A stretch of 64,000 bases of DNA from Aliidiomarina sp. (GCF_022565475.1 NZ_JAIUMR010000007.1:1-64000), one strand, 5' to 3'. Shown: positions 28,014 through 36,290, numbered from the stretch's first letter. Numbers and translations are program-made. Notes: generated by a model not told the origin, from the letters alone.

Positions 28014-28877
28014 ATGCTAGATTCAGTTTCATTTGCGCAAAAACAGCGCCTTGCTTATATCGATTTTTGCCTGCTATTTCGCGGTTCAATTTATCGCAAC
28101 GACTTGATTAACCGTTTTGAGGTAGGGCTTTCTGCCGGTTCTCGCGATTTTAATTTGTACAAGCAACTAGCGCCGCAGAACCTCCGTTATGACCAACAGC
28201 AAAAACGCTACTTTCAAACCGACGCGTTTAAGCCGCTGTTTCAACATGATCCGCAACGCACGCTGGTCAAACTCGCCAATGATATTTCCGATGGTTTTGA
28301 TGCCATTGGCGATATTCATTTTCCGGTTGAAGCGCCGTCGCGTCTGAATGTCCCCGATTTATTTGTGGTGGCGCGCCTCGTGCAGGCGATTTTAAATCAG
28401 AAAGCGATTGAAGCGACTTATACCTCCCTTAGCAGTGGCAATTCGGTCAAACAGTTAGTACCGCATGCGATTGTCGACAACGGTTTACGTTGGCATTTGC
28501 GGGCGTTTGATCGTGTGTCGCAAAGTTATCGTGATTTTGTGCTGACCCGAATTGAAAAAGTGAACATTTGCGGCACTGCCGAAGACTTTGAAGGCGCAGA
28601 AAATGACCATGAATGGCAGCGGATGATTCCATTGCAGCTGGTGCCACACCCGCACAATATCAAACACAAATGCGCCATTGAGCGTGATTACGGCATGAAA
28701 AACGGCGTACTAACCGTTGAAGTTAGAGCCGCTATGGCGGGTTATTTGTTGCGACGTTGGAACGTCGACTGCACTGAAGATGCCGATTTGCGCGGTCCAG
28801 AGTATCAGTTGTGGCTGCGCAACCGCGTCACCTTGGTGGATACCCCGAATCTGGCGATTGCGCCGGGGTATGGGTGA
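28014..28877 (+). CDS. WYL-domain regulator of the BrxR/CapW type
   Basis: A 287-residue protein with an N-terminal winged helix (about 10-70; KQRLAYIDFCLLFRGSIYRN, NRFEVGLSAGSRDFNLYKQL) and the motif APQNLRYDQQQKRYFQTDAFKPLF. A WYL domain spans about 130-205 (AIEATYTSLSSGNS, LVPHAIVDNGLRWHLRAFD) and a C-terminal extension (about 215-287) follows. This layout matches the BrxR/CapW repressors that guard phage-defence operons. The neighbouring Fic gene starts 6 bases after its stop, so it is likely regulator of and cotranscribed with fic. No Shine-Dalgarno of quality is seen. A palindrome lies immediately upstream. Confidence 0.8.
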   Translation: MLDSVSFAQKQRLAYIDFCLLFRGSIYRNDLINRFEVGLSAGSRDFNLYKQLAPQNLRYDQQQKRYFQTDAFKPLFQHDPQRTLVKLANDISDGFDAIGDIHFPVEAPSRLNVPDLFVVARLVQAILNQKAIEATYTSLSSGNSVKQLVPHAIVDNGLRWHLRAFDRVSQSYRDFVLTRIEKVNICGTAEDFEGAENDHEWQRMIPLQLVPHPHNIKHKCAIERDYGMKNGVLTVEVRAAMAGYLLRRWNVDCTEDADLRGPEYQLWLRNRVTLVDTPNLAIAPGYG

Positions 28878-28883
28878 CCTTCG

Positions 28884-29522
28884 ATGAAACAGGGTAATCG
28901 CTATGCAGTACCGGGAGATGAAGGAATGTTTGAGCCGGGCTCAAATGAATTAGTTCTAAAGAACTTTCTAGGTATTGTTGATCCAAGCGAAATGAATTTG
29001 ATCGAGACCGAGCTACTTGATGCTTTGTATATGCATGTGTTTGAAAACTTTCCTGAGAAGATAACGTTTTCAACGATATCTCATTGGCACAAAATGTGGC
29101 TGGGTAATGTCTATTCTTGGGCAGGTGAGTTACGAACTGTAAATATGTCAAAGCCTGACATAGATTTCGCAACTCCAAGTCAAATTCAACGACTAGCAGA
29201 AAATTTTGAAACATTACTAAGAGAGTTTCAGCATTTGCCAGAGTTGAGCGATCCTGAGCTTTTTTCATTTCTCAGCAAGTTACATGTGGAGTTTATTTTG
29301 ATTCATCCATTTCGAGAGGGAAATGGACGAATTTCCCGTTTGCTGCTTGATGTCATGTCAGTAAAATCAGGGCTTGAGCCCTTAGACTACAGCTTATGGG
29401 ATGAACACAAAGAATTTTACTTTAAAGCAATTCAAGCAGGACGTGATGGCGAACTTATGCATCTTGAGCGCCTTGTTCGAGACGTTATTCTGGGGCAAGG
29501 AAGTTCTACATCGCAAGGGTGA
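28884..29522 (+). CDS. Fic family protein (AMPylator-type)
   Basis: A 212-residue Fic-fold protein. The catalytic motif HPFREGNGR is complete at 141-149 (His141) and the flap region HWHKMWLGNVYSWAGELRTV is typical. Such enzymes transfer AMP or related groups to target proteins. No (S/T)xxxE(G/N) inhibitory helix is visible in the first 60 residues or at the C-terminus, so inhibition would have to come from another protein. It is AT-richer than the housekeeping genes, which suggests acquisition. It is coupled to the WYL regulator upstream and overlaps by 17 bases a convergent 54-codon gene that carries a related motif. Confidence 0.85.
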   Translation: MKQGNRYAVPGDEGMFEPGSNELVLKNFLGIVDPSEMNLIETELLDALYMHVFENFPEKITFSTISHWHKMWLGNVYSWAGELRTVNMSKPDIDFATPSQIQRLAENFETLLREFQHLPELSDPELFSFLSKLHVEFILIHPFREGNGRISRLLLDVMSVKSGLEPLDYSLWDEHKEFYFKAIQAGRDGELMHLERLVRDVILGQGSSTSQG

Positions 29523-29670
29523 CTTTTTTTGAGCTTTTATCTGAAGCTTTTAAACGCTTTTCGATAAGCTCGATCTTTTCACCTGTCTCAATGGCACTTG
29601 AACTGGCAACCGAACGAATGATTCGGCTTCTTGTGACTTTAATCGGTTGGTTTGGTAACTTCCGGTTCAT
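29506..29670 (-). CDS. Small protein, candidate Fic inhibitor
   Basis: A 54-residue ORF reads against fic and overlaps its last 17 bases. It is basic and mostly helical in look: PIKVTRSRIIRSVASSSAIE then TGEKIELIEKRLKASDK. Residues 23-29 (SSSAIET) resemble the inhibitory helix of Fic antitoxins and class II Fic proteins, (S/T)xxxE(G/N), with Thr in place of the final Gly/Asn. I chose ATG 29670 because the longer frame to 29838 would overlap the next gene's start. A convergent antitoxin is unusual, so the role is a hypothesis. The gene itself is likely, since it fills an otherwise empty gap. Confidence 0.5.
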   Translation of the reverse strand: MNRKLPNQPIKVTRSRIIRSVASSSAIETGEKIELIEKRLKASDKSSKKVTLAM

Positions 29671-29826
29671 GAGTAGGCCCCACAAGAAAGAGTGCGCATT
29701 TAGGTTGTTATTATAGCAGGCGGGAGCATAAAGAGGAATCTTGTCGAGCCTTAGAAACAGATGATTAGCTCCAAAAGCCGCAATTGTTGAATCATTTATG
29801 GTGTCATTAAGACAAGGAAGAAGGAC

Positions 29827-30261
29827 ATGAAAACACAAAGTATAAAATTGTTCACCAGCGCAGATGGAAAGGCGCAGCTAGAAGTGGCGCTTGAACAGGA
29901 AACTGTATGGTTGAGCCAAGACCAGATGGCAGAGCTATTTGGTAAAGCAAATTCGACGGTGAATGAACATATTAAGAACATCTTCATTGAGAAAGAGCTC
30001 GATGAATCCGATGTTATGAAGAAATTCGGAAATTCCGAATTTGCTAAGAAGCCTACCAATTTTTATGACCTTGACGTCATTATTTCCGTCGGCTATCGCG
30101 TGAAATCACAACGTGGTGTGCAGTTCAGAAAGTGGACGACACAAACCTTAAAAGACCACTTAATTCAGGTCTGCACCCACAATCAACGCCGGCTTGAAGA
30201 GCGCGGTATTGAATTTCAGCAAGCGTTGGATTTGGCAACTAGCGATCTTGTATGTCATTAG
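29827..30261 (+). pseudogene. Truncated RhuM family protein
   Basis: The first 144 residues match the N-terminal half of RhuM/death-on-curing-associated proteins: EQETVWLSQDQMAELFGKAN, NSTVNEHIKNIF, then DLDVIISVGYRVKSQRGVQF and RKWTTQTLKDHL. Family members are usually over 300 residues. Here the frame ends at codon 144 soon after IEFQQALDLA, and about 100 bases of non-matching sequence follow. The N-terminal part carries a DNA-binding helix-turn-helix. It is probably a remnant, but a short product could still bind DNA. The start has AAGGAAGAAGG upstream. The gene belongs to the accessory island. Confidence 0.7.
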
Positions 30262-30365
30262 TCAGACTACTTCGCAAACAGCATGTGGTAGGAAAACTCA
30301 GAACTATTCTGATACCGGGTTGCCTGTTATGGTGTCGGTATCCCCAATCTTAATGAGCAGGTGTT

Positions 30366-30790
30366 ATGCAAGACTTGGATCGAAAAGCGCATTGGCAGCG
30401 GGTTTATGATAATAAGGACGAGTCGGAGGTCAGTTGGTTTCAAACTGAGCCAACGGTGTCGCTTGAACTTATTGCGAACTGTCAGCTGACGGCAAATCAG
30501 CCAGTCATTGACGTCGGTGGTGGCGCTTCAGTGCTGGTGGATCGCATGTTGGCGTTGGGGTACCGCAACCTAACGGTGTTGGATATTTCTTCTGCTGCGC
30601 TGGCTAAGACGCAAGCTCGATTGGCGGTCCAGAAAAGTGCAGCGGTTTGCCGGTTGTGCAGTATGATGCCACAACGATCTCGGCTGAGCTCGGTAACGAA
30701 TTTGAATTAGTAGAAGAACGTTACGAAGAACATATGACGCCAGCTCAGAATGTCCAAACGTTTGTCTATTTTCACTTTATTCGGCGCTAA
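30366..30790 (+). pseudogene. Class I SAM-dependent methyltransferase with internal deletion
   Basis: The first frame (from ATG 30366) gives a normal N-terminus: HWQRVYDNKDESEVSWFQTE, then the SAM-binding VIDVGGGASVLVDRML and LTVLDISSAALAKTQARL. It then loses sense and stops at 30710. In another frame (30659-30790) the normal C-terminus appears: LGNEFELVEERYEEHMTPAQ and NVQTFVYFHFIRR, then TAA. Comparison with the usual length of about 200 residues implies that roughly 60 central residues were deleted with a frame change. It is not expected to be functional. Confidence 0.8.
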
Positions 30791-30803
30791 CTTGGAGGTT
30801 GTC

Positions 30804-31355
30804 ATGAACAAAGTCGTCACTGCTAACGACGTTCTCGATTTTTGGTTTAACGAGCTGTCGCAGGCGCAATGGTTCAGCAAAGACGACGCGCTTGATCGAA
30901 CTATAAGCCAGCGTTTTCAGGCAACGCTAAGCGCTGCTGCGCATTGTGAGTTATTTGATTGGCGGGACACAGCGACAGGGCGTTTGGCGGAAATTATTGT
31001 GCTCGACCAGTTCTCTCGCAACATCTATCGCGACCGCCCAGACGCTTTCGCGAACGACGCATTAGCACTGGCATTGGCACAAGAAGCGGTGCGGTTAGGC
31101 CTTGATCGCGAGCTATCTAGCACACAGAAAGCGTTTCTTTATATGCCGTATATGCACAGTGAGTCGCTAATCATTCATGATCTTGCCTTGCGACTTTACG
31201 ACCAACCCGGCCTTGAATCTAACCTAGAGTTTGAAATTAAACATCGCGATATTATCGTGCGCTTTGGCCGCTACCCACACCGAAATGCTGTATTGGGTCG
31301 TGAGTCAAGCACTGAAGAAGTCGCGTTTTTAAAGCAACCCGGGTCGTCGTTTTAG
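30804..31355 (+). CDS. DUF924 family protein
   Basis: A 183-residue cytosolic helical protein. The family signature is clear: VLDFWFNELSQAQWFSKDDA, IIVLDQFSRNIYRDRPDAFA and FLYMPYMHSESL. The fold is tetratricopeptide-like in related structures and the function is unknown. I chose ATG 30804 because TTGGAGG precedes it. A longer frame from 30750 overlaps the dead methyltransferase. The 3' end overlaps the convergent LuxR gene by 4 bases. Confidence 0.88.
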   Translation: MNKVVTANDVLDFWFNELSQAQWFSKDDALDRTISQRFQATLSAAAHCELFDWRDTATGRLAEIIVLDQFSRNIYRDRPDAFANDALALALAQEAVRLGLDRELSSTQKAFLYMPYMHSESLIIHDLALRLYDQPGLESNLEFEIKHRDIIVRFGRYPHRNAVLGRESSTEEVAFLKQPGSSF

Positions 31356-32296
31356 TTGTTCGTGTTTTCACGTAACCAAAATGCGAGTGAGGCTTTGTCA
31401 GTGATTTCGAGTTTTTGATAAACCCGGGCCAGATGAGTCCGTACGGTGGTCGGCGATATTTCGAGGAGTTTAGCGACTTCTTTATGGGTGTGTCCGCTCA
31501 CGTAGGCCCAAGCAACTTCGTGTTCACGTGTACTCAAATGGACTTGCGGTGCGATACCGGCACGTACCAATAAACGATTGTTAAATGTTTGGGCGTTAAG
31601 AACAATGTGACGACCTCGATAGCTTCCGGTTTGCCAAAGCGATTGGGTCACATGTTTTGGTAATTTATGTTCTGCCCAGCGTCCCCATTCTTGCACAACC
31701 AAAGCGCGAAAATCGGTTAGTGCAGCATTTAATATTCCGCCTCGATCCATTAAAGCAGCGGGGGTGCGAAGTGCTCGCAAGTGGTGCAGATCATTATGCC
31801 GTGCAGCGAGAAAAATATGCTGTGTAATGATGTTCTTTAAAACACACTCTTCCTTGGTATATCGATGTTTTTCTTGGTCGCGCGCTAGCGTAACAAATAC
31901 GTGCAAGCCCGTTTTCTGATCGACTTCCATCGTCGACATCATTTGTTGTGCGTGGTATTGGCCCCAGTGTTGGCGAAACGCAATGGATTCTTTGAAGTTG
32001 GTTACCGACTCAGTTGTCCACGTTTGACCGGTGTTGCCAATTACTAAATTGGCAAAAGGATCGATGTGTTTAACAGGCTCCCAAGTATTAAATAGTGTGT
32101 TCACTTGGTCTAAAATCGTTGCGTGATGGAGTTGTCTGTGGCGACCATCACCCGCCCCCCAGATCGCAAAATCGAAGTCAATATAACGGCGGACTTCTTT
32201 CAATGTCCATTGTTGAAAGTCTTGTGATGACAGATACATACTGGCGTCATGAAGGTCCAGAATAAACTGATCAAGCCGTTGTTTTTGTATAGTCAT
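31352..32296 (-). CDS. LuxR family transcriptional regulator
   Basis: A 314-residue regulator. The C-terminal LuxR helix-turn-helix (about 248-305) reads STREHEVAWAYVSGHTHKEV then SPTTVRTHLARVYQKLEI. The N-terminal 240 residues have no receiver or recognised acyl-homoserine-lactone pocket and may be a GAF-like sensor domain. The ribosome site GGGAGGTG is very strong. It is divergent from an exported protein gene (32460), which could be its target. The effector is unknown. Confidence 0.82.
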   Translation of the reverse strand: MTIQKQRLDQFILDLHDASMYLSSQDFQQWTLKEVRRYIDFDFAIWGAGDGRHRQLHHATILDQVNTLFNTWEPVKHIDPFANLVIGNTGQTWTTESVTNFKESIAFRQHWGQYHAQQMMSTMEVDQKTGLHVFVTLARDQEKHRYTKEECVLKNIITQHIFLAARHNDLHHLRALRTPAALMDRGGILNAALTDFRALVVQEWGRWAEHKLPKHVTQSLWQTGSYRGRHIVLNAQTFNNRLLVRAGIAPQVHLSTREHEVAWAYVSGHTHKEVAKLLEISPTTVRTHLARVYQKLEITDKASLAFWLRENTNN

Positions 32297-32459
32297 TATT
32301 GCACCTCCCTGTTTGTTTCGTATTCACTTGTTGAATAATTGTAGTGCAAATGGAGGATAAAATCTTCCCGGATTGTTATTTATGGTAGCTGAGTAAGGTT
32401 TCAATGATGATCCGTTGTGTAGCGATAGGCGGCACGATGCAGGAGAGGAAGACACAGTC

Positions 32460-33290
32460 ATGAAAAATTTAATACTAATATGCGCTGTTTTTGCGACGGC
32501 GCTCATCGGTTCCAACGCGACAGCAAGTGATAATGGCCAAGCATTTCTGATTGAAGATGGAGCACATATTCACGTCGAGTTTCGTGCACCAAACATGTTG
32601 CGTATCAGTGATAGTTCGGGAGACGGCTATATGCTTATGCGTGATAATAAGCTTTACATTGTCGTTGATGATGCGGAACAAGTGATGGTTCTAGACGTTG
32701 TTGCGGCCGCTGCGGCATACGGCGATGCGTTTGCCCAGGACACCGTGTGGAATGAGGAAATCCGAGAGATCATCGATTTCAAGAAAACGAATAATCGTGA
32801 GAATATTGCGGGGATTCAGGGTGAAGAGTTCGTGATGACGTTTGTCGATGGCAATGGCGATAGACAGACGCAGTCGATGGTGATGAGCCGTGATGCCAAA
32901 GTGGTTGCTTTAACGCGAACAATGCATGAAATGAGTAAAATTCTATTGCGCGCGAGCGGTGGGGAATTACCTCAGAGTGTTGTTGCAATGGAACAACTTA
33001 TTATTGATGAAGGTTGGGGTTTACTTAAACAAGGTACGGAGTTTCAACTAGCGATGATTACCGCCGATGCTCCGCAAGTCACTCGGTTCAACTTACCTGC
33101 AGAGCCGATGGCTTTGTCAGCAGCCGAGCATGGTAGCGGAGATACCAATGCGATGGAGCAGTTTTTGGCGCAAAAAGCTGAACGTCAGAAAAACCGCCAA
33201 AGCAGTAAAGTGGAACAAGCTGTCGATCGTGCAACTGACAGAGCACTTGACAAGGCGGTCGAAAGAACACTCGGCAGAATATTCAACTAA
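32460..33290 (+). CDS. Exported protein of unknown function
   Basis: A 276-residue protein. A Sec signal peptide (MKNLILICAVFATALIGSNA, then TAS) is followed by a beta-rich body in which GYMLMRDNKLYIVVDDAEQV and VMTFVDGNGDRQ resemble repeated strand pairs. The charged C-terminal helix (SSKVEQAVDRATDRALDKAV) is amphipathic. ATG 32460 has GAGGAAG upstream. A start at 32415 would precede the signal. No family is recognised. A lipoprotein gene follows on the same strand 49 bases on, so the two may act together in the envelope. Confidence 0.65.
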   Translation: MKNLILICAVFATALIGSNATASDNGQAFLIEDGAHIHVEFRAPNMLRISDSSGDGYMLMRDNKLYIVVDDAEQVMVLDVVAAAAAYGDAFAQDTVWNEEIREIIDFKKTNNRENIAGIQGEEFVMTFVDGNGDRQTQSMVMSRDAKVVALTRTMHEMSKILLRASGGELPQSVVAMEQLIIDEGWGLLKQGTEFQLAMITADAPQVTRFNLPAEPMALSAAEHGSGDTNAMEQFLAQKAERQKNRQSSKVEQAVDRATDRALDKAVERTLGRIFN

Positions 33291-33339
33291 GGGATTCTGA
33301 ATGTCGCAAGCACTACGACTTAACAGGGAGATGACAGGC

Positions 33340-33861
33340 ATGAGTGATCGAAAAGTAGTTTTAGTCGCCAGTATGTTGGCGTTACTGACAGGCTGTTCCA
33401 ATGCAGCAGAGGGTGTTGGCGAGGTAACTGCAGAGTTCGACGATGAGCGTTACCGTGGGATCACCCTCGGGGAAACGCGTGACCACCAAGCAAGCGCGAC
33501 ATGGAGTAGTTTTGGTCCTGTGACTATTTTAAACCTGCAAGCGCATGATCCGCAGGCTGAAAGCATGATGAAGAATGTTTTTACACTCGAGATCAGTGTC
33601 ATGGAGGCCAGTAATTCGCCGCAAGTCAATAGTGCCTCTTTCAGTTATTGGCCCGAGGGGATGGGTCATAAATTTTATTCGAGTGAGGAAACGGCAGTAA
33701 CAGTGACGTTAGAGACTTACCGCTTGGGTGAGAATGCACATGCAGTCGGTACCTTCAGTGGCCGTATGTGTGCGAAAGCGAGTTTTTACAGCGAAGCGGA
33801 TACATCGGATTGCAAAGACGTCTCTGGAACGTTTGATACGCAGTTGCTGAAAGGTTCTTGA
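33340..33861 (+). CDS. Lipoprotein of unknown function
   Basis: A 173-residue lipoprotein. The signal VLVASMLALLTGC has Cys near 19, and an acidic body follows. Pairs of strand-like segments (HAVGTFSGRMCAKASFYSEA, ADTSDCKDVSGTF) near the C-terminus include two Cys that could form a disulfide in the periplasm. ATG 33340 has GGGAG 9 bases upstream. ATG 33301 would add 13 residues. It is probably cotranscribed with the exported protein gene before it and ends at a strong terminator. No family is recognised. Confidence 0.65.
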   Translation: MSDRKVVLVASMLALLTGCSNAAEGVGEVTAEFDDERYRGITLGETRDHQASATWSSFGPVTILNLQAHDPQAESMMKNVFTLEISVMEASNSPQVNSASFSYWPEGMGHKFYSSEETAVTVTLETYRLGENAHAVGTFSGRMCAKASFYSEADTSDCKDVSGTFDTQLLKGS

Positions 33862-33905
33862 TTGAATGGAGCGAGTTTGAACTCGAGCTGTTTTTCGATG
33901 CAGGT

Positions 33906-33946
33906 AAAACTAAACGTGGGCAGGTACGCTCACGTTTAGTTTTTTA
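33906..33946. terminator. Bidirectional terminator
   Basis: AAAACTAAACGTG (33906-33918) pairs perfectly with CACGTTTAGTTTT (33931-33943) around a 12-base loop and is followed by further T. It separates the convergent lipoprotein and HAAS genes. Confidence 0.9.
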
Positions 33947-33957
33947 TGGCCGAGAAC

Positions 33958-34896
33958 TCATCGAAGTTTGAGCAAGCGGCGCCCATCGCGAATGATCTCG
34001 TATAGCGCAATCCCAGCGACGAAAAGTACAACAACAAACACGCAGCGCTCGATGTTGACGGCACTAATTGCACCTTCCCACGTGGTTTCGCTAATACGCA
34101 AGATAGGTGTATTCAGCATCATCCAAAGCGCCATGGCGAGAAACGCACTGCTCACCCCAATATTGATCATGAGTAGGCGAGGGGTCCAGAGGCGGGTGCG
34201 CAGTTGCCATAAGCTACTCATTACGGCAATCGCGATTACCGGCGTAAACCACAGTAAAACCGTCCATACTTGCGCATTAAATATACTTTCAATACCGGGG
34301 CCCGGGCGAAGAATCGGGTACCAGATAACCAGTGCCAGAAAGAGGGTGGTCGCAAGGTCGGTGAAAATATCTTGCAAACGAATATGCTGCCAACCGTTGA
34401 CCGCAGGTAGCAATTTCGCGGGGCTCCATGCGCAGGTCGCTGCCGGACTTTGTTTCTTGTTGTCTCGTGTCATGACAATAAAGCCAATCGTCACCCAGGT
34501 GAAGGCAAAATAACCCGCATTTAAGAAATGACTAGCTAAGGCTTTCATATATAACAGGAGTGTCATTTCGGTGCCGCTTAACCAACGTGTGGCAACTTCC
34601 AACGATGAGATGACAAAGAGAATACCAAGCACCATATAGAGTGTGTTCAGGTAGATGGGCATGAGTTCAACCGAGACTAGAGGTTTCGGTGGGCAGAATT
34701 CATGCGCGACTGAGCGCGGATGCCCCATGCTGATCAAGAGCTCACTGACTTGCGCTTCATTTAATTGACCATGCTGCGCTTCGAGCGCTTCAATTTTGTC
34801 CATAATATTGGCCTCTAACTCACGGCCAATATCGTCGCGTTTGCGAGATGGTAGTTCCCGTTTTACTGCTGCTATATAGCGTTCAACCATGTCCAT
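33958..34896 (-). CDS. HAAS-domain membrane protein paired with PadR
   Basis: A 312-residue inner-membrane protein. The N-terminal 75 residues form a HAAS-like helical domain (MVERYIAAVKRELPSRKRDD, ISMGHPRSVAHEF), and six or so membrane helices follow from about 82 to 305. HAAS proteins are commonly encoded directly after a PadR-type regulator, and here the start codon overlaps the PadR stop by one base (TGATG), so translation is coupled. The molecular role is not known. It may be an envelope-stress or signalling component governed by PadR. Confidence 0.75.
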   Translation of the reverse strand: MDMVERYIAAVKRELPSRKRDDIGRELEANIMDKIEALEAQHGQLNEAQVSELLISMGHPRSVAHEFCPPKPLVSVELMPIYLNTLYMVLGILFVISSLEVATRWLSGTEMTLLLYMKALASHFLNAGYFAFTWVTIGFIVMTRDNKKQSPAATCAWSPAKLLPAVNGWQHIRLQDIFTDLATTLFLALVIWYPILRPGPGIESIFNAQVWTVLLWFTPVIAIAVMSSLWQLRTRLWTPRLLMINIGVSSAFLAMALWMMLNTPILRISETTWEGAISAVNIERCVFVVVLFVAGIALYEIIRDGRRLLKLR

Positions 34897-35246
34897 CAGT
34901 CACTCTCCAATTCATTAGTCGGTCTGAGCAGGGGGCTAAGCGCAGTGTTTAACGCGCTCCACTCCTGCGTGAGTTGTTCCAGCCGCTCACTGCCAAGGGC
35001 GGATAGTTGGTAATAACGGCGTTCTCGACCACTTGCATGTTTCCACTCACTGTCCAATAGACCTTGATCGGCAAGTCGGCGAATGAGTGGGTACAACGTA
35101 CCTTCGTCAATATCAATACCGGAGTCTTGCAATTGTTGGCGTAGCGAATAGCCGTAATGTGGGTCGCGCAATGAAGCAAGTACCGCCAATACCAACACAC
35201 CACGGCGGAGTTCTAGCTTTAATTTGTCGCTCGGTGCAGTTGTCAT
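34896..35246 (-). CDS. PadR family transcriptional regulator
   Basis: A 116-residue winged-helix regulator: LKLELRRGVLVLAVLASLRD, HYGYSLRQQLQDSGIDIDEG, TLYPLIRRLADQGLLDSEW and GRERRYYQLSALG are diagnostic of PadR. ATG 35246 follows AGAAGGA. An upstream frame extension to 35327 would run into the probable operator. Its partner gene begins at its stop. A 10-bp inverted repeat 30 bases upstream of the start is the probable autoregulatory site. The inducer is unknown. Confidence 0.88.
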   Translation of the reverse strand: MTTAPSDKLKLELRRGVLVLAVLASLRDPHYGYSLRQQLQDSGIDIDEGTLYPLIRRLADQGLLDSEWKHASGRERRYYQLSALGSERLEQLTQEWSALNTALSPLLRPTNELESD

Positions 35247-35275
35247 TCTGTTTCCTTCTTTCGCTTCAATTTTTA

Positions 35276-35304
35276 CTGTGTGATACATACTGTTTATCAC
35301 ACAG
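35276..35304. promoter_or_regulatory. Inverted repeat upstream of padR, candidate operator
   Basis: CTGTGTGATA (35276-35285) and TATCACACAG (35295-35304) are perfect reverse complements separated by 9 bases. The centre-to-centre distance of about 19 bases suits a dimeric winged-helix repressor acting on its own promoter. Confidence 0.6.
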
Positions 35305-35390
35305 CAACTTGATACTAGGTGAGACACAGTAAAAGCGCAAGAAGAATTATGGAATTTTGCAAGCAGGAAGCAGAAATTCGCTAGAAAATG

Positions 35391-36290
35391 CTATAAAGCA
35401 GTCAGCATGACCTGATTCTTGCCGGTATTTTTTACTGCATAGAGCAACTTGTCGGCGTGTTTAAAGAGTTGACTAAGGCTGTGTTGTTTGGATGTGGCGA
35501 GGCCAATGCTGATGGTAACCTGAATACCGGCAACGCTTTCCGCCGAAACAGCTTCCCGCAGTCGCTCGGCATAGGCCTTGGCATGTTCTGCCGATTGCAC
35601 TTGCGCGACAATGGCGAATTCCTCACCGCCTACTCGGGCGAGTGTATCGGTGTCCCTAACATTCGGTTTAAAGATGTTGGCGATGTCGCGAAGTACTCGA
35701 TCACCAACATCGTGACCATAGCGGTCGTTGATGGCTTTGAAGTTATCGATATCCATCATGAAAAAGGCGTAGGGACGCTGTTGCCGTTGTGCATCACCAA
35801 TTAAGATTTCGGCGTTCTCAATAAATGCGCGGCGATTCAATAGCCCAGTTAATTCATCGGTTCTGGCCAGATTCGAGAATACTTCTGCTTTATATTCGAG
35901 ATGGTTACGCAGATTCACTAATTCCTGATAGAGCTCGTCGCGTTGTTTTGCAGCGGTGATGACCCAATGAATGAGTTCTGGAAATTCCGTCGTAATGCGC
36001 GCATTGACCAATACGGGTAAGCGCTCGCCATTCTCCTTTTCTATGGACAGTTGAATTTCGTCACATTGCTGTTTGCTCAGCAGTAATGGCATGACATAGG
36101 ATTCCAGCATAATTCGTGATGCGTTGGTGAATATGGCGCTAATACTTGCTGAGCTGCCGGGTTGCAGTGGACACAAATCGTAGAAATGCTGATTCGCTGC
36201 AACGATGGTGCGCTCGTTACGTTTGGTCACCACCAGACCACAAGGAAATAGGTCAATGGCTGACTGTATGGTTGCGGCTACGTGTGGCAC
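35391..36290 (-). CDS. PAS-GGDEF diguanylate cyclase paired with an RsbQ-like hydrolase
   Basis: A cytosolic 299-residue protein. The N-terminal domain (about 5-115) is PAS-like (SAIDLFPCGLVVTKRNERTI, VAANQHFYDLCP). A short helical linker leads to an intact GGDEF domain (about 140-297: ELTGLLNRRAFIENAE, MDIDNFKAINDRYGHDVGDR, RVGGEEFAIV). The start is GTG 36290, 13 bases inside the preceding hydrolase gene, so the two are cotranscribed. In Bacillus RsbQ and the PAS protein RsbP form a sensing pair. By analogy the hydrolase may make or process the ligand of this PAS domain, linking a metabolite to c-di-GMP. Confidence 0.82.
   Translation of the reverse strand: MPHVAATIQSAIDLFPCGLVVTKRNERTIVAANQHFYDLCPLQPGSSASISAIFTNASRIMLESYVMPLLLSKQQCDEIQLSIEKENGERLPVLVNARITTEFPELIHWVITAAKQRDELYQELVNLRNHLEYKAEVFSNLARTDELTGLLNRRAFIENAEILIGDAQRQQRPYAFFMMDIDNFKAINDRYGHDVGDRVLRDIANIFKPNVRDTDTLARVGGEEFAIVAQVQSAEHAKAYAERLREAVSAESVAGIQVTISIGLATSKQHSLSQLFKHADKLLYAVKNTGKNQVMLTAL

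Noticed and set aside
29519..29716. Plus-strand 65-codon ORF after fic
   Set aside because: It mirrors the better minus-strand 54-codon gene, has no ribosome site and unnatural hydrophobic composition.
30194..30409. Plus-strand ORF bridging the RhuM and methyltransferase remnants
   Set aside because: It is out of frame with both, contains no family similarity and overlaps the methyltransferase start.
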